A DNA stretch of 64,000 nucleotides from Agriotes lineatus (Eukaryota; Arthropoda; Insecta; Coleoptera; Elateridae). Both the position numbers and the translations under genes were made by a program. The DNA lies in NCBI GenBank assembly GCA_940337035.1, contig CALNHX010002989.1, forward strand, positions 1 to 64,000. Reading direction: 5' to 3'. The notes beneath the pieces are model-generated. The model was not told the DNA's origin and searched no databases. It saw only the letters and a list, made by a program, of their open reading frames with translations. Shown here piece by piece: positions 45,769 through 56,368 of the stretch (position 1 is the first letter of the stretch; each line of letters opens with the position of its first letter).

Positions 45769-45982
45769 TTGATAGTTATGAATGTGATGTAAATTCACTA
45801 TCTTGCAACATCTTAAAGTTGGCTAAAGTGACATTTCAAACATTTTCAAAACAGAAGTTGTACGGCGTGTGGCCTTACAAACTCAAAAATTAGTAAACAA
45901 AGGGACTTACTATCCACAGGCATGCATAACAAGATTTTCAAAATACGAATGAGGTTAGAAAACACCTAGCCTGCTGTATTAC

Positions 45983-46387
45983 TAGACTCTGTAAAATGGA
46001 AGAAGTACATAATGCGCAGAAACGAGTTCTCGCCTGGACGAGTTCACATTCAAATTTAAGGGGAGGTTGGAATTCAGTGGCGTAGCAAGCGGAACGCGCA
46101 CTCTATAACCTATAACCTAGCATTTGCAGTTAGCTGTTCTGGAGGTGTAATTCTTGTTTCGCAACGTGATTTCTTGTCTTTTCTTGCTAAAGGTAATACA
46201 TTGTCTTTACAAAATCTCCAGAATATGCTAAATACAATAATTTGATACTCAAAAGTTCTATATTTTGTAATATACAAGTACCCCAACTTTACAACGAAAA
46301 CCCTACGCCACTGTCCATCAGCTGACTGGAGCTTGCCGGTCAGATTTGGCTGAGTCATCATGTACTTCTTACATTTTACAGAGTCTA
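45983..46387. mobile_element. TIR element, 405 bp
   Basis: Ends TAGACTCTGTAAAATG and its complement CATTTTACAGAGTCTA, extending through AAGAAGTACAT on both sides (about 26 bp, one mismatch). No coding domain is present. A minus-strand frame at 46110-46361 is unassigned. It lies in the large brahma intron. Confidence 0.7.
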
Positions 46388-47924
46388 CTTTTTAGCAGTT
46401 CCCTTCAATGATTACAACTAATTACCATTATGCTCTAGTGTTTTTATTCTTTGGGTAAAATAAAACAATATTTGAATTGATAGTTACCAATTTAATAATT
46501 ATTATTGTATGATATAATACAATTTATTTATTTAACATGGTATTTCTGCTACTATCGCTAAGCACCGACCAATACAAACTTATATAATAATACAAAAATC
46601 GGTCAACCAAATGAAAACAACCACAACTAAAGCACGTCTATGAACAATGGACGTTTCCGCCTCTTAATACTTATAATAAACTCGTCCTAACACAAATCGG
46701 TCATTGCGCACCTCTTACGTACATGTATTTCTCTAGATACAGGCGATCTACTATTAATTTTATACTATATCATTACATTTTTAATATTTTTCACATATTG
46801 ATATGACCTGAAACTAATAAATACTTTCACATATTGATATGACCTGAAACTAATAAATACTTTAAGGTATTGTTTGCAAAATCTGCGATAATAAATATCA
46901 ATTTAAATATGACAGAAATATAGACTAGTATCTTACACTTCCACTAGACCTGTGCTTTATACACTGCACCAACTGATATGATGGTAGTATTGCACTCTAT
47001 TTAGCACATTCTGTCACTGCAACAGCTAGTTTTATGTGAACTTCCTTCTACAATCTGATGCATTTAAAAATTGTCATTATTAGAAAAATAATGATTATTA
47101 AAAATGAATTGGCATTTTCAATTGCAACATCCCTCTGATTGTTTTATTTACTTAAATTTTTTATATGTTGATATTGCTTCTGCGCCAAAGAAATTATTTA
47201 AAATGTCATAAGGAGTTAGTTCATCAAGCTGAATTCCTATTTTTGTATTACTAATAACTGGCCACACATGGCTTACATTTGTTGAAATATTTATTGTAAA
47301 ATGTCGTATCTGTGATAACTATTTGCTTTTTCTTCTTATTTACTAGACATACACAAGTTATTTAACCAGAAATAGCTGTGGTGTAGTTTATTTCTGTAGT
47401 CAACTAACTAGTGTTCTTTTTTCAGTATTTCGATTTTATTTTCATTTTTATGCTATGCTTTGTTCTTACTAATTTTTGTTGTTGATTAGTCTTTAGTGAA
47501 TAGTGAGTTTGTATAATTAGCAACGCACTTTTATGTTTGTAGATTGTCTCAGTAGAAACTAGTAAGGTGCTGGGTTACCATAAATAGATTAAGAATTACT
47601 CGTATACCAGAATGTGTATTTCTGATTATTTTATGTACTTAATATAAGGTCGCCAAAATTGCATGTCGTAATTCCAGTCCAATGCGTCCTTGAGCGTTTT
47701 ATCATAAATTGTATTAACTAATAGCAAAGTAATTACGATGTTTTATGGTTTACCTTGTTTGGCTTTTACAATTAATTTGCTACTCTAACAAGTTGTGCAT
47801 GTCTTTTTCATCATTGCACTTCGAGGAATTTTAGTGGAGTAGACTGTATACTTTTTGCATTTATACAGTTACGTAGTTTTTAAAGAGTCTAAGTTAGCTG
47901 CAAGACTTCAAACGCAATTTGTAG
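46388..47924. other. Brahma intron, last part
   Basis: AT-rich. It contains only the 36-bp tandem duplication at 46790-46861 and ends at the TTTGTAG acceptor of the exon at 47925. Confidence 0.6.
46790..46861. repeat. 36-bp exact tandem duplication
   Basis: The unit TTCACATATTGATATGACCT... (36 bp) occurs twice back to back without mismatch, suggesting a recent slippage or duplication in the intron. Confidence 0.9.
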
Positions 47925-48062
47925 GGTGCTATACCAGTGAGTGAGGGTAGTGAACCTCCTCCACCAGAAAGTGGCCCTCCACCGCAAGTAATGAGGCCCC
48001 CGGGTGCCCCAGGACCACCGATTCCTCCTACTGCAGGACCACCAATTCCACCTCCCCAGCAG
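47925..48062 (+). CDS. brm: Brahma exon, proline-rich linker
   Basis: 138 bp, phase 0 at both ends, between TTTGTAG and GTAAAT. It encodes GAIPVSEGSEPPPPESGPPP, then RPPGAPGPPIPP and IPPPQQ. This Pro-rich linker follows QLQ and precedes the HSA domain in Brahma. Its phase matches the end of the exon at 40271, and the composition matches. Because it starts and ends in phase 0 it could also be skipped without a frame shift. No further brahma exon (HSA, helicase, bromodomain) is visible in the remaining 15.9 kb. Confidence 0.85.
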
Positions 48063-48905
48063 GTAAATAGCCCTCCAAGTATTAATAGTTTTTGATATAA
48101 TTATAAGGGCATTGTATTTGTTAACTACTTTTTTATTATTTAATAAAAGTAATTGCGGATAATATTCATGTAATCATTTAGTGTGTATTTTTATAAAACA
48201 AAGCATAGCATGACGAATATGTTTAAATTGTAACACTCCAGAATATTGTGAAGCAAAGCATTAGTTTTGTTAAGAGCGTTACCATTATCAGTGTTGCTTT
48301 TAAGTGAGGTGTTTTTATCAGTTTAGTAATTAAATCTGAATTCTTAATAGAGCAGTATTTTATTGTTTAATTCAATGTACCAAATAATTCTGCACTAATA
48401 TTTTTATTGGTGTACTATTCTGTTTTATCTCTTCCCTGTTCAGAACATGTATGTAACACCTGTTACTTCTTTTGTTTTATTAAAGGTTTTATTTCTAAAA
48501 AAGCGTTGCCCATGGATAGTAAACAAAGTTGTTTTAAAATAATTCACCTTGACTGATTTCTACGGGATTTCTAAAAACGATATCTCTGTCTCGCTCTTCC
48601 TCATGCGGCAGTGTGTTTTACATTCTTGGTCGCAAAACAGTAACCTAACAATCAAAACTGCTGTGATAAGAACTAATTTGTTACACGTCAGTAAGCCGTT
48701 TTGCCTCTCTTATTTATCAATGGCTCAAAAATCTTGTTACTACATTTTTTCTACAGCTCTAAGAAGCTATTTTCTGTGATATAATTTGTTAGTAATTCAA
48801 GATCCTGTTTTTCAGTACCTGAGCCGAATCAAGTATAACCGGCCGATTTTGCTTTATCAAAGAAACTGTACAAGCCTACGGCCCTGAGGGGATGCGGAAA
48901 GTTGA
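48063..48905. other. Brahma intron, nothing recognised
   Basis: AT-rich. The open frame at 48549-48779 has no recognisable domain and no exon borders in phase with brahma. Confidence 0.5.
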
Positions 48906-48958
48906 TTCCCAACATTTCATTCCCTACATTTCGTTTCCGGGATATTTCGTCTCCCCAC
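48906..48958. repeat. Three degenerate 16-bp units
   Basis: Three consecutive variants of ACATTTCGTTTCC (ACATTTCATTCCC, ACATTTCGTTTCC, ATATTTCGTCTCC) lie in front of a palindromic MITE part. They recall in style the sub-units of the 2.6-kb array, although the core is different (TTTCGTC versus ATCGCCG). Confidence 0.5.
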
Positions 48959-49090
48959 AGGTTAGGTTATGCGACAGTTTGTGTCAAAGCTGACACAAAA
49001 CCTAACCTGCTAACCTCGAATTTGACATAAACTGTCAGTGCCGCCAATGACATGTAAACAGTCTTATGTCAAATTCGAGGTGCTAATGCA
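48959..49090. mobile_element. AACCTAACC palindromic MITE, copy D (rearranged)
   Basis: It starts at AGGTTAGGTTATGCGACAG, so the outer left arm is missing. It continues through the centre to the right end CTGTCAGTGCCGCCAA. An extra piece, TTATGTCAAATTCGAGG at 49065-49081, repeats the left-arm sequence beyond the end, indicating rearrangement. Confidence 0.7.
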
Positions 49091-49169
49091 GTAGAGATCC
49101 AGTTAGCTTTATAAATCGTATTTTGGGTTGCATTTTTTACCTGGTCAGGCTTGTCATCTTACGTGATTA

Positions 49170-49640
49170 ACCCTGTATGAGTTTGGCAATTTGAAACGAC
49201 CTTGACAATTTCACATCAACTTTGGAAATTTTGGAACAACCTTGAGGGTTTCATATCAACAGTTAACAATTTGAAAGGGCCTTTTCATGTTTGCATTTAC
49301 CAATTTGGAACAACCTTGAGAATTCCGAGGCAACTTTAGGAATTACAAAAGAACTTGGAGAGTTTTATATCGACATTTGACAATTTGAAACAACTTTGTG
49401 AATTTCGAAGCAATCTTAGAAATTCAGAAATGGCTTTAAGAGTTTCATATTGCTATTTGGGCGTTTTAAGCAACCTTGAAAATTTCACAACCTTCAGAAT
49501 TCAGAGAGACCGTAAGAATTTTAAACAAATCTTGGGATAGTGGAAAAAACCTTTGTGGAGTTTCATATCCACATTTGACTATTTGAAATGGCCTTGAGAG
49601 GTTCATATTGACATTAACAAAACAGCTCTCGAAGTTTGTC
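49170..49640. repeat. Degenerate tandem array (CAATTTGAAACAACCTTGA type)
   Basis: More than ten diverged copies of a short unit alternate two phrases: CAATTTGRAACAACCTTGAG and GTTTCATATCRACATTTG-like words. The spacing is about 35-40 bp. Copies are heavily mutated, so this is an old minisatellite. Open frames within it (49355-49540 plus, 49466-49780 minus) are by-products. Confidence 0.65.
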
Positions 49641-49900
49641 ATTGTTATTTTTAAACACTGTGTGTACAGCGTGATCCTGAGGTAGTTGGTCAAAATCAGA
49701 AACCCAATTAAACTCGTCATAAGAATGAAAAAATTCCAATAAACGCTAGTCCAAAAAGCCATCCTCTCAGAGTTGCACATAGATTAGGTTTTAACTTTTT
49801 AACGGAAAAGAATTTGATTATACAAATATATGTATCAAGAAATAAAAAAAAAACTGATCCTCAGCAGGCTGTAGAAATTTAAACATATGAATAAGTAATA

Positions 49901-50032
49901 TGTTGGTGGCACTGTGAGTCTATGTCAAATTGGAGGTTAGCAGGTTAGGTTTTGTATCAGTTTGTGCCAAAACTGATGCATAACCTAACCTGCTAACCTC
50001 GAATTTGACATAGACATACAGTGCCACCAACA
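49901..50032. mobile_element. AACCTAACC palindromic MITE, copy E (complete)
   Basis: TGTTGGTGGCACTGTGAGTC on the left and ACATACAGTGCCACCAACA on the right. Both inner arms carry the AGGTTAGCAGGTTAGG block. This is the best-preserved copy with copy A. Confidence 0.85.
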
Positions 50033-50329
50033 TACACTCAGTTCCAAAAAAGGTGACTTAATTTTTGTTTATTTGCTGGTAGGTAATTCCTTTTCTTAAT
50101 TTTTGACTCACCCTGTGTATTAATCAAGTAATGGGATAGAAAGTGCTTACACTCTATATGAAAGACGCTTCTTTTACGAGCATTTTGCTTTTTTATTCAT
50201 TGATTTTTCTGTAAAATTGTCCGAGTCAAAAAGGAAGAGAAAAACATCATTCGAGCTTTTCCACTACCGCACAGTGGGTCGAAATAAACAATTTTTGGCC
50301 AAAACTCTGATCCTTATGAAACTGGTCCA

Positions 50330-50645
50330 AAATTAGGTGGCGATTTCAGAAAAAATAATGAGAAAAATCCCATTGAAAAATTGGGGTAACTTTCAGGGGG
50401 TTGATTTCTAAAAAAAATTGTAAAATTTTGAAAAAAATAATTGGCAGAGAACTCAGCCTGATAATTAACGTAAAAATAGAAAAAAATAGCCTGGATGCCG
50501 TAGGGTGGTTTTATGGGGGTTGAAATCAAAATATTAGAATTAAAATCTGAAATTTAGTTTTCACATTGTATTCAGTCTGACAATTAACGTAAAAATAGTG
50601 AAAACATTGTCTTGATGAATAGGGTGGTTTTAAGGGGGTTGAAAG
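50330..50645. repeat. Tandem repeat, unit about 119 bp
   Basis: The phrase CAGYCTGAYAATTAACGTAA followed by AAATAG and TAGGGTGGTTTTANGGGGGT recurs at about 50454 and 50573, with a more degenerate unit before them (GTAACTTTCAGGGGGTTGAT). Two to three units are visible. Function is unknown; it could be an internal repeat of a transposon. Confidence 0.65.
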
Positions 50646-50864
50646 TAAATAAAAAGTACAAAAAATTCAGAAACCACAAAATTCTGTTTGTAAACTTATG
50701 GATTTATTCGGGATGTTTTTTGCAAAAACGAATAAATATATGGTACCAAAAATGTAAAAAACAATACAACTTAATAACAAAATTAACATTAACAAAAAAT
50801 ATGTTATTTACAAAATCTAAGCCAAAATAAGATTATTTTATATAATACATTTTTTTATTATTAA

Positions 50865-51465
50865 TCAATAATCACTTTCATAGTCACTTTGTGCCTCACT
50901 AGAATCACTCTCAAACATGGATGTACTAAATTCATCAACATCAGATGAAATTGGGGTTTCCATTGATGTTTGTGTACCTGATGGTACTTCTGTCCTATAT
51001 CAGTCCTAGATCAGTCCTATATCAATATTTATTAACAAATAAAATCGGCATTTGTCTAAACTTCCGCAGTCTAGCTTATAAGTATAAATTACACTTTTAA
51101 ATAGTAAAAAGTAAATCACTTTATAAATTAAATTGGATCAATCGTTGGAGTATCAATTACTCCTTAAAAAGCGAGGTTTTTTACTGCACCATTATGTTTA
51201 AAAGGTCATGGTTTAAAAAAGCGCAGCTAAAAGTTGTGGAACATTAAAGTCCACACTTTAATATACACAGATATTATTTTAACAAAGTCGGAGTTGGCCA
51301 AAGTAAAATTTAAATCAAAAAATAAAGTTAAATTTAGCTGTTTTTACCGGCGCGGCGCCCAATACCCCTTTTTTATGATATGCTTTAAGTCACAAGCCAT
51401 ATATTACTATATAAAGTGAAATATTTATCTACCATATAACCCTTACCGTGTTCTCTGTCAGACAT
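50865..51465 (-). CDS. Possible small two-exon gene, acidic/serine-rich protein
   Basis: A tentative model: exon 1, complement 51447-51465 (ATG at 51465, MSDREH, donor GTAAGG), and exon 2, complement 50865-50989 (acceptor ending ACAG, frame VPSGTQTSMETPISSD, then FESDSSEAQSDYESDY and TGA). The joined frame is 47 codons and in phase. The second exon is clearly non-random in composition (Ser/Asp/Glu-rich) and looks like the C-terminal tail of something, perhaps a transposon protein. The pairing of the two exons is speculative. Confidence 0.2.
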
Positions 51466-51674
51466 GGCTAATTTTTAACTTAAAGTTTAAAAAATCACAA
51501 TCACAAGAACACTAAAATTTCACTGTACAACTACAGACTTACACACGTCTTCGTTCTAAGGGTTGCAGAGTGAAAATTGGCCAGGTAGGTATAGGGTTTA
51601 TGATTATTTCTCTCTTCAATAATGACCTTTATTCTTACTAATTACGCAGTAATTTAGATATTTACTGCAAGTCG

Positions 51675-52700
51675 TTAAAATTCAATCCTTCCTACTTTTG
51701 GCCAGAAATTTCTAAAAGCGGCCCACTGTGCGCTGGGATGATCTCCGCACTCGAAGATGTCTTGGTACCGGGCCACCAGATTTTCGGTCTTCTTCCGTTC
51801 TTGTTGGCTCATGCCCTTGCAAGTAGACATCACGGTGTTAATTAATGCCTTTGGGCAGCCCTTCGCCTTGCTGCCGCTGTCACTAGTAATCGTTCTGACA
51901 ACGGCGGAGACCGGTGTGCACCTTCCCAGGATTGTGCTTCTCCTGACGGTTGCTGGTTCCCTGTTGACGTTAATCATCCTTACTGGGACCTTAAGCCCAG
52001 TCTTTACCAACGTCTTTCCAACCAGGATACCATGAGTGAGCTCCTTGTCATAATCGGGTTCAATCATGCGCACTACGTTGCCCCGGAGATCGCCATCCAG
52101 GTATGCATCCACGGCCCTCTCGGTTTGTCCCGGCAGAGTAACATCTTCCGCCAATACCACTCGCACTGCGATCTCTTCTCTTGGGTGTAGGGAAAGCTCC
52201 TCCCCACCCACGTGCAACACGCCGCGTCCCAGGTCCAAAGTGAACCCACACTTATTCATAACATCCATTCCCAGGATGAACTCGTCCGCAATGTCAGCAA
52301 TCAGGACCCGATGCTTGAGGGTTTGATTCCAAATCATCAACGTCAAATCCATTTCCCAATGTGTGGTCACTGCGCCTCCCGTGGTAGTGCGAAGGCGTGT
52401 CCTGGTGGGTAGCAGCTGACCCTCGTCCCGTATTACGTCAGACCTGGCGATGGACTTCGTCGCTCCAGTATCCAACAGCAGAGACCGAACTCTTGCATTT
52501 ATTCTCCCATCAATGAAGAGGCTATCAGGCTGGCGTTGCACGGATTGCATTTATTCTCCCATCAATGAAGAGGCTATCAGGCTGGCGTTGCACGGACGAC
52601 ACATGGATGGGAATCTCCGAGGCATGGCAATCACGAGTCGACTCTCACCCCTTCTTGTCGAACCGTATTGGTTTTCCGACGGCTCGTCAGACACTCAGGC
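51675..52700 (-). pseudogene. Gypsy-type protease region
   Basis: Minus-strand frame of 291 codons (52550 to 51675). Retropepsin core: SLLLDTGATKSI (catalytic DTG) with GMDVMNKCGFTLDL downstream, equivalent to the flap/ILG region. A linker continues to NLVARYQDIFECGDHPSAQW, the usual lead-in to reverse transcriptase, and the frame then ends (GRIEF, stop). No RT, RNase H or integrase follows, so pol is deleted. A 52-bp exact tandem duplication (52495-52546 and 52547-52595) at the protease start shifts the frame, since 52 is not a multiple of three. Confidence 0.88.
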
Positions 52701-53930
52701 TCCTTTCTTCGGACAAGGAGCCCTAAGATGACCCATCTCTCCGCAGCTCCAGGAACGGGGTCCCTTCTCTCTCGTCTCCTGCTTTATGAGTCGTCGCACC
52801 ATCTCCTCCATGGATTCAGGCGCCATTTCTGTCGTGGCGACACCGCGGACACGACCATGTCCTCTGGAGGCACTCCTTGCTGCTTCGACTTCCAACGCAT
52901 GGGCTAAGACCTCTCCCAGTGTCCTATGGCGCCCCAGACGTACCGCTTGCTGAGTATCGGCGTCTTTCATTCCATCTATGAATGTTTGGACGGCTAGCTG
53001 CTCCAGGAAGTCCTCCAGCGCCGATGGGTACGCGAGCCGAACCAATCGAGCAACGTCGGCCTCAAGTTCTTGCAGAGTCTGCCCCGACTTCTGAATTCGG
53101 TTCTTCAACTGGGCACAGTTCACATGCTGAAGATGACCATTGCCATAACGCCGTTCCAGACGATTCACCAATTGCTGGAAGTCCCTCTGCTGATTTTCTG
53201 GAACCATTTGCAAAACATTCAGGGCATCCCCTCGCAACGTCAGAATCAATGCGGTCGCTTTGTCTGCCATTCCCCAACCATTAGCGACGGCTGCGGCTTC
53301 AAATTACTTCAGGTATGTTGACCATGGCGTTTTCCCATCGTAAGAGGGCAGTTTCATATGCAAGCCGGATGTTGCGGGCCTCACTGGAGCAGTATCTTGG
53401 GAAGGAGCAACCTGAGGGGTAGCAACTCGCGATAAGGTAGACTGATTTACCGCAAGAGGAGGAGAGAAACCAGCAGATTCAGAGGGAGTTGGTTGGCCTT
53501 GGCCACTCAGTAACTTGGTAACTTGTTCCTGCAGCTCCAGTACGTCACCTTGAAATCTGGTTACCTTTCTCTCCATTTCCTTCTGAATATCTCTGATCTC
53601 CTCTGCCAACTCGTCATGGCTCGCTTTCAGTTCTTCTTTAAAGTTCATCTTTAAGATCCTCTTGGGCGGCTTTAGCTCTTCCTTAAGTACTTCTTTAAGA
53701 TCCTCTTGCGCGGCTTTCAGCTCTTCCTTAAGTACTTCCTGCGCCTTTTCTGCCTGCTTTTGGCCGGCTTTCAATTCTTCCTTAAGACCCTCTTGTGCTT
53801 TTTCTTGCGCGGCTTTCGATTCTTCTTGCGCCTTTTCTGCCTTCTCTTGGCCAACTTGCATCAGCTGGAAAAGTTGGCTTAATTGAGCCTCCATCTTGCC
53901 GCTCTGGGATCTCGTCACCGGCATCCACAA
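52695..53930 (-). pseudogene. Gypsy-type gag with zinc knuckle
   Basis: From MWMPVTRSQSG (53930), a long coiled-coil of KAQEELKAAQ-type repeats, and a Pro/Ser-rich stretch ending in KLPSYDGKTPWSTYL. A single in-frame TAA follows (about 53304), then the capsid-like core (ADKATALILTLRGDALNVL, LERRYGNGHLQHV) and a final zinc knuckle reading SWSCGEMGHLRAPCP. The knuckle should be CX2CX4HX4C, and its first Cys is Ser here. The whole is about 412 codons. The SYDGKxxWxxY word is the hallmark of insect Ty3/Gypsy gag. Inactive through the stop. Confidence 0.9.
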
Positions 53931-54035
53931 TACACACTTGAATTTATTATCTGACTGTCGTTTATCGGTACTCGTTAATCAATTAGTTTATTTACTGTAT
54001 GTCCAATAATTTTTTTTATAGCCCTTGGTACAAAA

Positions 54036-54053
54036 CCCGACAACTGACGCCAT
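54036..54053 (-). other. Primer-binding site of the Gypsy-type element
   Basis: Immediately after the LTR end (minus orientation) lies TGGCGTCAGTTGTCGGG, starting with TGG as expected for a sequence complementary to a tRNA 3' CCA end. The priming tRNA is not assigned. Confidence 0.6.
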
Positions 54054-54526
54054 TGTTACGCTTTGCCGTTTTGGGCTACTAAAAATTATACGCCGCTTCT
54101 TGTTTTCAGCATTTATTTACCACAATTTATCTTTACTATTTACAAAACACAAGACTATTAAGGCGGAACACAAATTATCTATAAACTAATCAGAAACTAT
54201 TTCTAACAACAAATACACTCCATTTATTTTCACGCGACTTAAACAGTAATGATTTATCTCGCTAGATTTATTTACACACACGCGTTATTTATATGGCAAC
54301 TTCCGCATACTTCAAAGCTGAATTCGGGACTGTCTGAACTCCCGCCGCGCCGGCCTATATATATCGCCGGGTGACTCATCCCGGAAGCGTCGAGACCCTC
54401 TCGACCACTCCAGCAAACGCTCTCGATCGGTCCGGAAAATGGTGACGCACCGCGTGCATTAACCCCAAGGTCGTTCTGGAACGCTGAGTCACGCGTCGCA
54501 CGGGACGCGGCTTCAAGGTCGTTACA
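54054..54526 (-). repeat. 5' LTR of the Gypsy-type element
   Basis: 473 bp in minus orientation, starting TGTAACGACC and ending GCGTAACA (TG...CA). It has a TATATATAGG promoter word at about 54352-54362. The GC-rich start differs from surrounding DNA. No second LTR is found on the left side, so the element is truncated after protease. The right flank is the end of a fold-back MITE. Confidence 0.85.
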
Positions 54527-54801
54527 GTAATGTTAAAAATTGGATATTAATGAGGGTAATATTAATGACAAATTTAACATATTAAAACAATAGACAGAAA
54601 ATGCACCCCTGAAAAGGTGAACACGGTGTTTGGAAAATTACTTTCTGCTTTCCATGATGCTCAAACCGAGTGCTAAGTTATATTTTAAAATTTTCCAAAC
54701 ACAGTGTTCACTCCTTCAGGAGTGCATTTTCTGTCTATTGTTTTAATATGTTAAATTTGTCATCATGTTACCCTCATTAATATTAAATTTTTAACATTAC
54801 A
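54527..54801. mobile_element. 275-bp fold-back MITE
   Basis: The outer ends are GTAATGTTAAAAATT and AATTTTTAACATTAC. The arms remain complementary for about 115 bp through ATAGACAGAAAATGCA and the GTGTTTGGAAAATT block. The LTR abuts the left end exactly, so the LTR element may have inserted at the MITE's border. Confidence 0.85.
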
Positions 54802-55056
54802 ATAAAATGGTAAGTTCATAATTTAAGAAAAATGGTCGTAATAATTTCAACACTATGTCAATTTTCAACTATATAATAATTTTATAAATGTAAACCAAAT
54901 ATTACATTTTTATTAACAAGTGATGAAGCAATCATAAATTGCGAAACGTCTTGTAAACTTTTTAAAATATTAAACATGTTCCGACTTATTGATTTTTTTT
55001 AATTATTCTAATAATTTAAATCATGCAATATTAATACAACACATATTTCCAAATTT

Positions 55057-55941
55057 TTGACATTATTTATCTCCATAAACAATCACTTTAAATTTCTAAA
55101 TGTCATTTCACAATTTAAAGCCCAAGATAGTGATTTGCTGCATAATTTAAGAGTAAATCCGCTTACGACAGCAAAAGAAGCCCGTATAGCTACACTTTTC
55201 CCTGGATCACGATCAACAATTTGTAGAAGGGTTAAAGAATACGAATTAAGATAGGGAGCAGCTGCGAATAAGCCTTACCATTCTGAAGAGCACATGCAGG
55301 CTAGGCTTTTCTTTTCACTAAATTTTAGTTACCGTAACGGGGACTATTAGGACAAGGTAATTTTCACGGATGAGAAAATTTTGCAATCATCTAAGAAATA
55401 AAAAAATTAGAGTGTATAGGCCTAACAGCACAAAATTTAATCAAAAATATACAAATTATGTAAAAACGTCTGGACATTTTTCAGTAAATGTATGGGGATG
55501 AATGAGTTCGTGTGGGTTGTGTTGGAGAATTGATAGACGATTTGTTTCGCAAAATTATATTAATATTCTAGAAAATGTTATGCTACCTTCGGTCAGCCAC
55601 CTGTATGTATCCTGGAAATGAATTTATATATCAACCAGACCACAGCCCGATTCACACAGCAAATATTGTTAATAGCTGGTATACAAATAATCACATCTAG
55701 GTTTTACCTTGGCCAGCCAATAGGCCGGATATAAATCCTATCGAAAACCTTTGGGGTTTAATCGTTAAGAAAATATATCGTGCTAACTTTCAACCTCAAA
55801 ATTCTGACGAACTGTGGAACATCATCCAAGAAACATAGGAAGAAATAAGCCGTAAGAAAGATTTAATAAATTCACTTGTAAACTCAATGCCACGTAGACT
55901 CCAACAAGTAATGGTTAAAAACGGCTCTACAATAAAATATT
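55057..55941 (+). pseudogene. Second Tc1-like transposase, degenerate
   Basis: Plus strand: NPLTTAKEARIATLFPGSRS (helix-turn-helix region), VIFTDEKILQSS (first catalytic Asp), then YQPDHSPIHTANIVNSWY (second catalytic Asp; HSPIH in place of NAPxH). NRPDINPIENLWGLIVKKIY follows (third catalytic Glu), then MPRRLQQVMVKNGSTIKY and a TAA at 55939-55941. Numerous stops and frame changes occur between 55240 and 55600. It differs in wording from the Tc1-like copy at 5.7-8.1 kb, so it is a separate family. Confidence 0.88.
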
Positions 55942-56043
55942 AAATATTCGTAATTACGTTGCCTTTTCTTATGCTTATATTTTTAATAATATATTATGTA
56001 GTCACCTATGGAAATTAATTTAGAGCCAGTTTCACACGTTATA

Positions 56044-56233
56044 GACTCGATCCACACTATCGGGCTGCTCTCGGTTCGATCTCGCTCCGCTCAATGTTTT
56101 ATACATTGTTAGCAATGGGCGCGACCTGAGCTTGAGCGTTACCTATAGTGTGAATGTGCCCATTGCTAACAATGTATAAATATTTGAGCGGAGCGAGATC
56201 GAACCGAGAGCAGCCCGGTAGTGTGGATCGAGC
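56044..56233. mobile_element. 190-bp fold-back MITE
   Basis: The arms begin CTCGATCCACACTATCGGGC and stay complementary for about 80 bp, through GAGCGGAGCGAGATCGAACC and the CATTGCTAACAATGTATAAA block. The centre is GCGCGACCTGAGCTTGAGCG. No coding sequence and no clear target duplication. Confidence 0.85.
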
Positions 56234-56368
56234 CTCAAAACGCAAAAAGTAGTCGCAAGACGTGTCCCAGTTTTATTTGCAATCAGCTGTACATTTTCGT
56301 CATAGAAACAAAATATGAAAAGGTACTCATAAATTGTCAAATTATTCCTTCCTAAAACTCATGGTAAC

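Noticed and set aside
48549..48779. 76-codon plus-strand frame as a brahma exon or gene
   Set aside because: No matching splice phase, no domain, and ordinary intron-like composition.
3331..50032. TTAGG-like words as an interstitial telomere repeat
   Set aside because: The words occur only inside a defined palindromic MITE, at fixed places, and are not in tandem.
51757..53886. Plus-strand frames opposite gag and protease
   Set aside because: Antisense shadows of the Gypsy-type coding regions, which have clear motifs on the minus strand.
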